The position numbers were made by a program, and so were the translations under genes. Shown piece by piece: positions 34,210-41,517 of a DNA stretch of 44,131 nt. Below the pieces are notes generated by a model. It saw nothing but the letters and a program-made list of their open reading frames with translations, did no database searches and was not told the DNA's origin. The first letter of the stretch is position 1, and the number at the start of each line of letters is the position of its first letter. The DNA is from CAYMTN01 sp964393335 (GTDB lineage: Bacteria; Chloroflexota; Anaerolineae; Aggregatilineales; Aggregatilineaceae). The DNA lies in NCBI GenBank assembly GCA_964393335.1, contig CAYMTN010000012.1:1-44131 (forward strand), given 5' to 3'.

Positions 34210-34299
34210 GAAGCGCGGAAATTCTAACCTGTTTGGGGGTCGGAACAAACAAAAACCAGTCGATTCGCGCGCCAGATTCACAAAAAAAGCGTACACTCC

Positions 34300-34342
34300 C
34301 CAACCTTAAAGTTTCCAGGAATCGCGGAAATTTTAAGGTTGG
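34300..34342. repeat. Long inverted repeat upstream of dnaA, first
   Basis: CCAACCTTAAAGTTTCC (34300-34316) pairs with GGAAATTTTAAGGTTGG (34326-34342), 17 bp with one G-T wobble and a 9-nt loop. The arms contain CTTAAAG/TTTTAAG, a motif shared with the second hairpin. Confidence 0.75.
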
Positions 34343-34496
34343 ATAACGTGAAATTTTCCCACATATACCAAAAACCCCTAGATTTTGGCGACTCGTTCAG
34401 CGGCTCCCCCACATATAGGAGTTACTCAGCCTACGACTCAGAGTCTGACTCGTTTCTTTCGTGTTCTTGCGTTTTCACGCGCCGACTCGACTCGGA

Positions 34497-34529
34497 CGAA
34501 TCTTAAAGAATTCAAATCTTTAAGGTTCG
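34497..34529. repeat. Long inverted repeat upstream of dnaA, second
   Basis: CGAATCTTAAAG (34497-34508) pairs with CTTTAAGGTTCG (34518-34529), 12 bp with one wobble and a 9-nt loop, the same loop length as the first. Both hairpins carry the TCTTAAAG/CCTTAAAG core. Confidence 0.7.
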
Positions 34530-34543
34530 AGCGCCGATTCTAA

Positions 34544-34572
34544 TTGAGTCTTCAGGCAGAGTCTGTTAAAAT
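34544..34572 (+). promoter_or_regulatory. Candidate dnaA promoter
   Basis: TTGAGT (34544-34549), a 17-bp spacer and TAAAAT (34567-34572) fit a sigma70-type promoter (4/6 and 5/6). A GAGTC pentamer overlaps the -35 box and another lies between the boxes. The leader to dnaA would be about 210 nt. Confidence 0.5.
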
Positions 34573-34759
34573 GAGTTTACTTTCGCGTCGGGGGATCCCC
34601 GCCAGCAGACCGGGCATTCCAGCCACCAACAAAGGACGCGCATCCGGTGATAAACCCACGCTGGCGGATACGATCTCGATTAGTACAAATACATCATTTC
34701 TTACACCAACATTCCCGGCAGGCTGATCGTCAATGCCCTGTTCGTTGGGACGCCTATTG

Positions 34760-34768
34760 TTATCGACA
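34760..34768 (+). promoter_or_regulatory. DnaA-box-like site in front of dnaA
   Basis: TTATCGACA matches the DnaA box TTATCCACA at 8 of 9 positions and lies 23 bases before the dnaA ATG. The same variant recurs in the region after dnaA (36552). It may serve autoregulation. Confidence 0.5.
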
Positions 34769-34791
34769 GACTTTATTTGAGGCGAGTTTAG

Positions 34792-36441
34792 ATGCTGACC
34801 CCAAAAGACGCCTGGCAGGCCACACTCGGCCAGCTCCAGCTCCAACTCAACCGCGCCACGTTTGATACCTGGCTGCGCGGTTCCGAGTTGATCGCCTATG
34901 AGGACGGCGAGTTCATCATCCGGGTGCGGCACGCTTATGCAAAAGATTGGCTGGAAAAACATCTGGCGCATCAAATCACCAAGACGTTGAGCGGCATCTT
35001 CGAGCGTTCCGTATCGGTCAACTTCGTGGTGCACCTGCCGCATCGCCAGCAAGACGTCGTGGACGCTGGCCCGCTGTTTCAAACCGATCCAGAGCCAGCC
35101 GCCGCAAAACCCGCCGACCCCGCTCCGGCTGAATCCACTGCCGACCCGACCTCAGGCGATACGACGCCGGCACCCGCTGAAAAAACGGTGGACGCCAAAA
35201 AACCAGCGGACGCGGAAAAACCAGTGGCCACTTCCGTGCCAACCGTTGCGGCAGACCCGGCGAGCGATGAAAAACCGGCTGTCACCGGAAAAACGACACC
35301 CGCCCCGGAACCAGCCGCCGCCAGTGAGGCGTCCCCCAAAGTCGATTATTCGGAATGGGACCCGCGCATCACCGAGATTCGGCGCAGGACGCACGACGGG
35401 CCGCCCGCTGGCGCGATTCCCTTTGACCGGCGCTATACCTTTGAAACATTCGTGACCGGGCCAAGCAACACGTTTGCGCAGGCAGCGGCCAAAGCCGTCG
35501 CGGAGACACCCGGTCCGCGCTACAACCCGCTCTATATCTACGGCGGTGTCGGGCTGGGCAAAACACACTTGCTGCACGCGATCGGGCACACATGCCGGAC
35601 AGCCGGACGCCAGGTGTTGTATACCACCGCCGAAGCGTTCACCAACGAACTGGTATCCGCCATCCGCACGCACACCACCGAAGACCTGCGCGCCCGTTAC
35701 CGGGGCGTAGCCGTGCTGCTCGTGGACGACATCCACTTTCTCGCGGGTAAATCCAGCAGCGAAGAAGAGTTTTACCACACGTTCAACGCCATCTTCAGCC
35801 AGGGCGGCCAGATTGTCGTCGCGGGGCAGCAGCACCCGCGCCAGCTAGACAAGCTTGACGACCGCCTGCGCTCGCGCCTTGAGGGTGGGCTGCTGGCCGA
35901 TATTCAAGCGCCAGAACTGGAAACCCGCCTCGCGATCCTGCACGCCAAATCAAACGCGCAGGGCATGCCGCTGCCAGATGACGTGGCCGGGTTGCTGGCC
36001 CGCCACGCCACGGATAACGTTCGGGAACTGGAAGGGCTGCTGACCCAGGTTACCGCGCGCGCGACCCTGACCAAGCAGTCGGTCAGCGTCGCGCTGACCG
36101 AGCAGGTACTCAACATCAACAGCACGCAGCCGCGCCGCCACCGGGTCACGGACCTGGCCCAGATATTGGCCGTCACCGCGACCTATCACCAGCTCTCGCT
36201 GGATGAAATGTTGAGCAAACGCCGCACCAAAGAAGTCGTGCGCGCGCGGCAGATCGCCATGTATCTGGCGCGGGAAGAAACCGAAGCATCGTTCCCGCAG
36301 ATCGGCGCGGCACTGGGCGGACGCAATCACAGCACCGTGCTGCACGGCTACCAGAAGATCGCCAAAAATGTCGAGGACGATGAAACGCTGCGCCGCGAAG
36401 TCAGCGACATCCGCCGCCAGCTTCACCTGTTTTCCAACTGA
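34792..36441 (+). CDS. dnaA: Chromosomal replication initiator protein DnaA
   Basis: This 549-residue AAA+ protein binds DnaA boxes and opens the origin. Domain I (about 1-82) begins AWQATLGQLQLQLNRATF; domain II (about 85-210) is an unusually long Ala/Pro/Thr/Lys-rich linker; domain III has Walker A GGVGLGKT (251-258) and Walker B VLLVDDIHFLAG, plus the Arg-rich sensor stretch DDRLRSRLEGGLL; domain IV (last 90 residues) carries the DNA-binding signature GGRNHSTVLHGYQKI. Most DnaA proteins have about 440-470 residues, so the linker explains the extra length. The gene is flanked by two non-coding regions with DnaA-box-like sites, and marks the chromosome origin. Confidence 0.97.
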   Translation: MLTPKDAWQATLGQLQLQLNRATFDTWLRGSELIAYEDGEFIIRVRHAYAKDWLEKHLAHQITKTLSGIFERSVSVNFVVHLPHRQQDVVDAGPLFQTDPEPAAAKPADPAPAESTADPTSGDTTPAPAEKTVDAKKPADAEKPVATSVPTVAADPASDEKPAVTGKTTPAPEPAAASEASPKVDYSEWDPRITEIRRRTHDGPPAGAIPFDRRYTFETFVTGPSNTFAQAAAKAVAETPGPRYNPLYIYGGVGLGKTHLLHAIGHTCRTAGRQVLYTTAEAFTNELVSAIRTHTTEDLRARYRGVAVLLVDDIHFLAGKSSSEEEFYHTFNAIFSQGGQIVVAGQQHPRQLDKLDDRLRSRLEGGLLADIQAPELETRLAILHAKSNAQGMPLPDDVAGLLARHATDNVRELEGLLTQVTARATLTKQSVSVALTEQVLNINSTQPRRHRVTDLAQILAVTATYHQLSLDEMLSKRRTKEVVRARQIAMYLAREETEASFPQIGAALGGRNHSTVLHGYQKIAKNVEDDETLRREVSDIRRQLHLFSN

Positions 36442-37204
36442 CCCGCTTTCATTTTTCCCGCCATCATACTGCGCGAACCCTGACCCGGTCCGCGCGTTTT
36501 TTTTGCGTGTTGGACGCGGTCAATCCACCCCCTGTTGATAACTTGCACCAGTTATCGACAGGCCGCGCCAGATGCCGCGTTTTAACACGCCTTATCCCAC
36601 CGGCACATCTGGCGGACTTGCGCGCCGCCGGCACCCCGTATCTGGCGAATCGCAGACCGCGCCGCACCCCGGTTTAGGATCGCAATTTTCGAATCTTAGC
36701 CGTACCAAAGAGTCGCCTGTCCACAACACGAGTCACCTGTCGAAAACCTGTGTGTAATATTTTCCCACTATATCCAACCCATTTTCACAGAGCCTAGATG
36801 TGGCGATCAGATGCGCCAGACCCCGTAGATAGCAGGTCGCTCATGTGTGCGGTTTTTACGGGGAAAATCCGGCTGTGCACAGAGCCGATAACTCCCGCCG
36901 CTTATCAACAGGGCGTGTGCATTGTTTAAAAACAGGCGGCCTGTGTCGTGGGATACGCGTGGGAAATATGCGGGGGGTTGGGTGGCGCTTCAAACCAGAT
37001 GTGGCGCTGCGCGATCAGGTGCGGTTATCCATGCCGGATGAGGCCGCACGTTATCAACATATGGACACCCGCTACTAGTATTACTATCTTTTACTTGAAA
37101 AGCTTTGTGCGAGAATCCTTTTGAACAGCAGGCTCGTTTACACTGGGGTGAATTGCCGTACAAAAAGCAATCGTGTACCATCAGGGCACGTTCGATTGTG
37201 GTGA
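36442..37204. other. oriC: Putative replication origin (oriC)
   Basis: This 763-bp non-coding region follows dnaA. DnaA-box-like sites: TTATCAACA at 36533-36541 (minus), TTATCGACA at 36552-36560 (plus), TTATCAACA at 36902-36910 and 37051-37059 (plus), and the weaker TTATCCATG at 37024-37032. Two AT-rich candidates for unwinding are about 36751-36785 and 37060-37110, the second directly after the box at 37051. A second motif, CGCCAGATG/CATCTGGCG, recurs at 36566, 36606, 36640 and 36814, and AGATGTGGCG twice at 36796 and 36997. Position, boxes and lack of a gene together support an origin. Confidence 0.75.
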
Positions 37205-37222
37205 ATGGCGGGTGAAGCACCA

Positions 37223-38476
37223 ATGGCAGACGAAACCCAAACTCTGGCTCACTATGAACAAGAAATCCGCCGGTTGAACCGGTTGGTCAACATCAGTCTG
37301 GCAATTAACTCGACCCTGGAACTGGGCCCGCTGCTGTCAATCATCATGGACCACGCGGCTGAGATCACGGAATCCGAGTCTGCGTCGGTGCTGCTGTACG
37401 ACCAGAACACGAACGAACTTCACTTTATGGCCGCGACCACCAACACGCCTGCCAGGGATCTGTTAGGTATTCCGGTGCCGCTTGAAGGCAGCCTGGCCGG
37501 AACCATCCTGCGCGAGAACCGGGCGATTGTGCTCGACGACGTGACCAGCGATCCCCGCCACTACCGGGGCGCAGACGACCAGAGCGGGTTTGATACGCGT
37601 TCGCTTTTGGGTGTGCCGATGCGGTACCGCGATCAGCCGATTGGCGTGCTCGAAGCCGTGAACAAACGGCGCGGCGGCTGGTCTGAAGACGACCGGCGCA
37701 ACATGCTGATTCTGGCATCACAGTCGGCGACGGCGATCAAAAATGCCCAGTTGCTGGAGCAGCTTCAGCGGGCGTATGACGAGCTGAACCAGCTTGACAA
37801 GCTCAAAAACGACTTTATCGCCATCGCGTCGCACGAATTACGCACGCCGCTTAGTGTGATCCTGGGGTACGCCACGTTTCTCAAGGAAGACGCGCAGGGC
37901 GAAGTCAGCGCGCACGCCGGGGCCGTGCTGAACAGCGCCTTGCGTATGCGAAACCTGATCGAGGATATGACGAACCTGCGCTATATCAAGCTGGGCGAGT
38001 CGGAACTTCAGCGTGAGCATATCCCGCTGGCGGCCATTTTTCAGGCGGCGGAAGGTGATGTCGCCAACATGGCGCAGGCTAAGGGCCATACGCTTGAGGT
38101 CGATATACCCGACATGCGCCTGGTAGTGGTCGTGGACCGCATCAAACTGGGCATGGCGCTGACCAACCTGCTGTACAACGCCATCAAGTTTACGCCCAGT
38201 GGGGGGCATATCACGCTGACCTACAAACGCAAGCCGGGCGCGATCTGGATTCTGGTGCAAGACAGCGGCGTCGGCATCCCGCAGGAGCATCTGACCCGCA
38301 TCTTCGAAGAGTTCCACCAGGTTGAAGATCACATGACGCGCCGGCATGGTGGCATGGGCCTGGGGCTGGCGATTGCTAAGGCGCTGGTCGAAGCGCATGG
38401 CGGGCGCATTTGGGCCGAAAGCGACGGGTTGGGGTGCGGCAGCACGTTTACCATCAATCTGCCGGTCAGCACGTAG
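37223..38476 (+). CDS. GAF-domain sensor histidine kinase
   Basis: This 417-residue soluble kinase has a GAF sensor domain (about 22-172; SLLGVPMRYRDQPIGVLEAV is typical), a dimerisation/phosphoacceptor domain with His204 in IASHELRTPLSVI, and a C-terminal ATPase domain with N box LTNLLYNAIKFTPSGG, G1 DSGVGIPQ and G2 GGMGLGLAIAKALVEAHGG. No membrane segment is seen. The start at 37223 is preferred over an in-frame ATG at 37205 because GGTGA lies seven bases before it. No response regulator is adjacent on this side, and the N gap follows 44 bases after the stop, so a missing partner could lie in the gap. Signal unknown. Confidence 0.92.
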   Translation: MADETQTLAHYEQEIRRLNRLVNISLAINSTLELGPLLSIIMDHAAEITESESASVLLYDQNTNELHFMAATTNTPARDLLGIPVPLEGSLAGTILRENRAIVLDDVTSDPRHYRGADDQSGFDTRSLLGVPMRYRDQPIGVLEAVNKRRGGWSEDDRRNMLILASQSATAIKNAQLLEQLQRAYDELNQLDKLKNDFIAIASHELRTPLSVILGYATFLKEDAQGEVSAHAGAVLNSALRMRNLIEDMTNLRYIKLGESELQREHIPLAAIFQAAEGDVANMAQAKGHTLEVDIPDMRLVVVVDRIKLGMALTNLLYNAIKFTPSGGHITLTYKRKPGAIWILVQDSGVGIPQEHLTRIFEEFHQVEDHMTRRHGGMGLGLAIAKALVEAHGGRIWAESDGLGCGSTFTINLPVST

Positions 38477-38519
38477 GCGATGCCGGTGTCCGGCAGTCTC
38501 CTGTATAAAGCAGCGTGCC

Positions 38520-38529
38520 NNNNNNNNNN
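38520..38529. other. Run of ten N (scaffold gap)
   Basis: Ten Ns join two contigs. The real distance and order of the flanking genes are not known from this sequence. Nothing should be concluded from the adjacency of the kinase and the clamp-loader gene. Confidence 0.97.
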
Positions 38530-38554
38530 GCTGGCGCTCTGTGTCTGGCTGGCA

Positions 38555-39553
38555 TCAAGAAGGGGCCGGGTAATCGAGCATCAGCACTTCCAACGACAGG
38601 CGTGTATTAGCGTTTTTCCCCAGGTAGCTGATCGTGCGGCGAGTAGCGTCCAGGGCATGTTGCGCGGCCTCTCGCCCGATCATCTGCGCCAGATCACGCA
38701 TTGCTTCCTGATGATCGACGTTCATGACCGGCGCGCGACTGCCGCTTGCCAGCAGCAGCACATCGCGCCAAAAACTCTGCCACACGGCCAGGTACGTAAG
38801 CAGGATCGGTTTGTCCTGCGGCAACTGCTGCGCGAGATCGAAGCGCACGCGGCGATTGCCCTGTAACGCCTTGTAGAGCGTGTCCAGGGCTGCGTTACGC
38901 AGGTCAAGCTCGCTGGGGTCTTGCAGCGCATGGATCGCCCAGCCCATCCGCCCGCCGGAGAGCCGTGCCAACGTCCGGGCGATATCCAGCGGCGCAGCCC
39001 AGTGCCATTCGAGCGCCTCGCGGACCGTTTCCTGGGGCAGCGGGCGCAGGTGCAGGGGCTGGCAGCGCGATACAATCGTCGGCAGCAGTTGGTCGGCTGA
39101 TTCGGCGGTCAGGATCAGCACGGCGGTGGGCGCTGGCTCTTCGAGCGTTTTTAGCAGGGCGTTGGCTGCTGCCGGATTCGCTTCGTGGAAGCGGCGCAGG
39201 ATCGCCACACGGTAGCGCGCCTCGTAGGGACGCAGGGCCAGAGTCTGCTGCAAGGCGCGCACCTGGTCGATCTTCAGCGAGCCGCCTTCGGTTTCCGCTT
39301 CGACGGTGATCACGTCCGGGTGAGTCCCTTTGGCGATCAGCGTGCAGGCGCGGCAGGTCCCGCACGGGACCGGATCGCCCGTGCAGTTGAGCGCGGCGGC
39401 AGCGGCGCGCGCCAGCGTCGTTTTGCCGATCCGGCTGGGGCCGGTGATCAGGTAGGCGTGGCGCATCCGGCCATGCCGGATCGCACGGTCCAGGTGTTCG
39501 ACGGCCCATTCGTGTCCAATGACCGGCCAGTTCGGACGGGTCGAAACGCTCAT
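38555..39553 (-). CDS. holB: DNA polymerase III delta' subunit (clamp loader)
   Basis: This 332-residue AAA+ protein is the delta' subunit of the sliding-clamp loader. Walker A-like GPSRIGKTTLA is present, a zinc-type set of Cys is seen in LNCTGDPVPCGTCRACTL, and the sensor/arginine-finger SRC motif is in TIVSRCQPLHL. The helical C-terminal collar domain follows. The ATG at 39553 is chosen over an upstream in-frame start because MSVSTRPNWPVIGHEWAVEHL is the normal delta' beginning and it follows the LysM/M23 stop by 16 bases. It could also be a DnaX-like protein, but it is too short for tau/gamma and has no Pro-rich tail. Confidence 0.88.
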   Translation of the reverse strand: MSVSTRPNWPVIGHEWAVEHLDRAIRHGRMRHAYLITGPSRIGKTTLARAAAAALNCTGDPVPCGTCRACTLIAKGTHPDVITVEAETEGGSLKIDQVRALQQTLALRPYEARYRVAILRRFHEANPAAANALLKTLEEPAPTAVLILTAESADQLLPTIVSRCQPLHLRPLPQETVREALEWHWAAPLDIARTLARLSGGRMGWAIHALQDPSELDLRNAALDTLYKALQGNRRVRFDLAQQLPQDKPILLTYLAVWQSFWRDVLLLASGSRAPVMNVDHQEAMRDLAQMIGREAAQHALDATRRTISYLGKNANTRLSLEVLMLDYPAPS

Positions 39554-39569
39554 GTGCAAGTCCGGTACG

Positions 39570-40988
39570 CTAAAATCCGATGTAATCTTGCGGGTTGCGG
39601 ACGTTCCAATCGGCGTCACGCAGCTCAAAGTGCAGGTGCGACCCGGTGCTGTTGCCGGTGCTGCCCACCGTGCCGATCACGGCCCCGGCGCTGACGGATT
39701 GGCCGCAACTGACCTTGTACGTATCCAGGTGGCCGTAAATGCTAAAGACTGAGCCATGCGCGATCACGACCACGTACCCAAAACCGTAATTATTCCACCC
39801 GGCGAAGGCGACTGTTCCGCTGCCTGCCGCGTGGACCGGTTCCCCGGTGGCAGCCGCCAGGTCTACGCCATCATGCGTGCCGGGGATCACACCCCGCATC
39901 CAGGTGTAATTAGCCAGCGGGCGTGTATAGGGCGGGCTTCCCCCGCCGATGCTCGACGAGCAGCCCCACAACGTATAGGACCCGCTGAGGACACCTGAGG
40001 CACCGCTAGAAGCCTGTAACGGGTTGGGGGGCAGCAGGTTCATGCGCTCGCCTTCGCCGCCCGGAATGACGACCCACATCCCCTTGACCAGCAGGGTTTC
40101 CGGTACAGAGCCAAATAGGTTGTTGTATTCCGCGTCGATGATGGAGTAGGGGTCCACGTCATATTTTTCCGCCAGATCGCTGATGCTGATCGTGTCGGTC
40201 ACTTCATAATACACGCCGTCTTCGGGCAGGATGTTTATCTCTTTGCCGGGACGCAGCGGGCTGAACTTGCTGCGTGTGTTGGCCCACACGATCGAGTAGA
40301 TATCGTCCAGCTCAAAATGGCTGGCGATGCTTTCGAGCGTGTCACCTTCTTGCACCGTGTATTGGATCACCTGTGTGCGGGCGGACGCCGGACGGATCGT
40401 GAACGGCTCGTCCTGGCGACGGATCGCGCTGCTGGCCGCTTCGACCGGCGCGGGAGTCAGCAGCGCCGCCGCGATTTCATCTGCTGCGGCGGTGGGGAAC
40501 GTGACGGGCGTGGCGGCTGGACTCGCCGCCTGGGCGACCGGCTGCGCCTGCGTGGCGCGCGGGGCAGCCGTCGCTGGCGGAGTTACCGTAACCCCGCCCG
40601 GAATCCCGACCGTTCCGGCGCTTTCGGAGACGATGTTTTCACCGGACGAAGTACCCTCGTCCGAGTTGATCCAGATAATTGCCGCCGCCGCCGTCAGCAG
40701 CGCGGCCCCCAGCAGCATGATCAACGCCAGCAGGCGTTTGGCCCCGCCGGGTTTGCGCGGTTCTTTGGGCGGCCAATCATCCGACAGCAGGGTGGCCCGT
40801 GAGGGATTCGTGTCTTCGGCGTCGAGCGCTGGTTCTTCGGTGCGCAGGCGCTCGTGGAGGGCTTGCGCCCGGTTGGGGCTGGTATCGTCGGCGCTGAGGG
40901 GCGGTTCTTCCGCGCGCAGCCTGTCTTCCAGGATAAACGGTTCGTCGGAGTGATCTTGCTCCGGCGTGCGCTCAGGTTCAGATATCAT
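39570..40988 (-). CDS. LysM and M23 peptidase-domain membrane protein
   Basis: This 472-residue envelope protein probably binds and cuts peptidoglycan or a similar wall polymer outside the membrane. Order: a soluble N-terminus with two repeats of LR-EEP-L-A-DT-P-RA type (about 24-66), one membrane segment (about 83-108, LLALIMLLGAALLTAAAAII), a Pro/Ala/Thr linker, two LysM domains (about 205-305; IQYTVQEGDTLESIASHF is clear), and a C-terminal M23 domain with GTHDGVDLAAATGEPV and HLHFELRDADW carrying the zinc ligands. The holB gene follows by 16 bases. The cytoplasmic repeat part is unusual for this architecture. Confidence 0.88.
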   Translation of the reverse strand: MISEPERTPEQDHSDEPFILEDRLRAEEPPLSADDTSPNRAQALHERLRTEEPALDAEDTNPSRATLLSDDWPPKEPRKPGGAKRLLALIMLLGAALLTAAAAIIWINSDEGTSSGENIVSESAGTVGIPGGVTVTPPATAAPRATQAQPVAQAASPAATPVTFPTAAADEIAAALLTPAPVEAASSAIRRQDEPFTIRPASARTQVIQYTVQEGDTLESIASHFELDDIYSIVWANTRSKFSPLRPGKEINILPEDGVYYEVTDTISISDLAEKYDVDPYSIIDAEYNNLFGSVPETLLVKGMWVVIPGGEGERMNLLPPNPLQASSGASGVLSGSYTLWGCSSSIGGGSPPYTRPLANYTWMRGVIPGTHDGVDLAAATGEPVHAAGSGTVAFAGWNNYGFGYVVVIAHGSVFSIYGHLDTYKVSCGQSVSAGAVIGTVGSTGNSTGSHLHFELRDADWNVRNPQDYIGF

Positions 40989-41070
40989 TCCGCTACTACT
41001 CCCTATCCATCAGCCTACTACCGCGTCAGTCACCCCCATTTACCGCGCGGGATCGTACCGCAGCCCGCCT

Positions 41071-41082
41071 GATTGCGCAATC
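41071..41082. promoter_or_regulatory. Palindromic site upstream of the LysM/M23 and fmdB genes
   Basis: GATTGCGCAATC is a perfect 12-bp palindrome in the divergent region between 40988 and 41220. It may be a dimer-binding site; no other copy was seen in the window. Confidence 0.35.
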
Positions 41083-41102
41083 GGGGGCCAACAAAGCCCG
41101 GT

Positions 41103-41136
41103 TTTTATACGCGCGTCTGTTTTATACGCGCGTCTG
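41103..41136. repeat. Two perfect tandem copies of a 17-bp unit upstream of fmdB
   Basis: TTTTATACGCGCGTCTG occurs at 41103-41119 and again directly at 41120-41136. Each unit holds the palindrome ACGCGCGT, and on the minus strand reads GTATAAAA, so it could contain -10 elements for the leftward gene. It is placed just before the -35 zone of the fmdB promoter. Confidence 0.75.
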
Positions 41137-41171
41137 CCGGAATTTTTATGGGAATCTTACGATAAGGACGG

Positions 41172-41177
41172 TATAAT
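41172..41177 (+). promoter_or_regulatory. Candidate -10 box of fmdB
   Basis: TATAAT matches the consensus fully; the -35 region is poor, which fits an activator-dependent promoter with the tandem repeat upstream. Confidence 0.5.
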
Positions 41178-41219
41178 AAAGAGTGGGAAAAGCAATAACA
41201 GGTGGCAGGAGGTATCGGT

Positions 41220-41429
41220 ATGCCGCTGTATGAATATCAATGCGATGAATGTGGCGTGCGGTTCGCGCGTCACCAGCATTTTAGCGACGCGCCGCTGACG
41301 ACATGCCCCGAATGTGGGGGTGAGGTCCACCGCCTGATCGGTCCGGTTGGGATCGTGTTCAAAGGGTCGGGCTTTTATGCCACCGACAGCCGCAAAAAAG
41401 GTGGCAGCAAGCCCGCGTCTAAAGAATAA
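41220..41429 (+). CDS. FmdB-family zinc ribbon protein
   Basis: This 69-residue protein begins MPLYEYQCDECGVRF, the usual start of the FmdB putative regulatory family, with zinc ligands CDEC and CPEC. The tail is Gly/Lys/Ser rich (DSRKKGGSKPASKE), as is common. The ATG at 41220 is chosen rather than earlier in-frame codons because AGGAGGT lies six bases before it. Its function in this lineage is not known; the family name comes from a formamide/amide operon of other bacteria. A strong terminator follows. Confidence 0.92.
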   Translation: MPLYEYQCDECGVRFARHQHFSDAPLTTCPECGGEVHRLIGPVGIVFKGSGFYATDSRKKGGSKPASKE

Positions 41430-41464
41430 CGTCCCATCTGCGCCGTACCACTGGCTAATACCAT

Positions 41465-41499
41465 AATGCCGGATCGGGACCACGATCCGGCATTTTTAG
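41465..41499. terminator. Intrinsic terminator after fmdB
   Basis: AATGCCGGATCG (41465-41476) pairs with CGATCCGGCATT (41483-41494), loop GGACCA, then TTTTTA. It separates fmdB from the convergent minus-strand membrane protein gene. Confidence 0.88.
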
Positions 41500-41517
41500 T
41501 TGGGGCACTGTCCGGTT

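Larger units (their letters stand above)
34210..34791. other. Non-coding leader region upstream of dnaA
   Basis: This 582-bp stretch has no convincing gene. It contains two related hairpins (34300-34342 and 34497-34529), eight GACTC/GAGTC pentamers within 174 bp, a promoter near 34544 and one DnaA-box-like site at 34760. It is AT-richer than its surroundings, mostly in the first half. Confidence 0.6.

Noticed and set aside
34544..34726. Small open frame in the dnaA leader
   Set aside because: It overlaps the promoter and GAGTC sites and has no ribosome site or recognisable content.
36719..36760. Extra DnaA boxes at TGTCCACAA and TGTGTGTAA
   Set aside because: They match the consensus at only six or seven of nine positions and were not counted.
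36845..37078. Small open frame within the region after dnaA
   Set aside because: No ribosome site, no similarity to anything known, and it overlaps DnaA-box-like sites.
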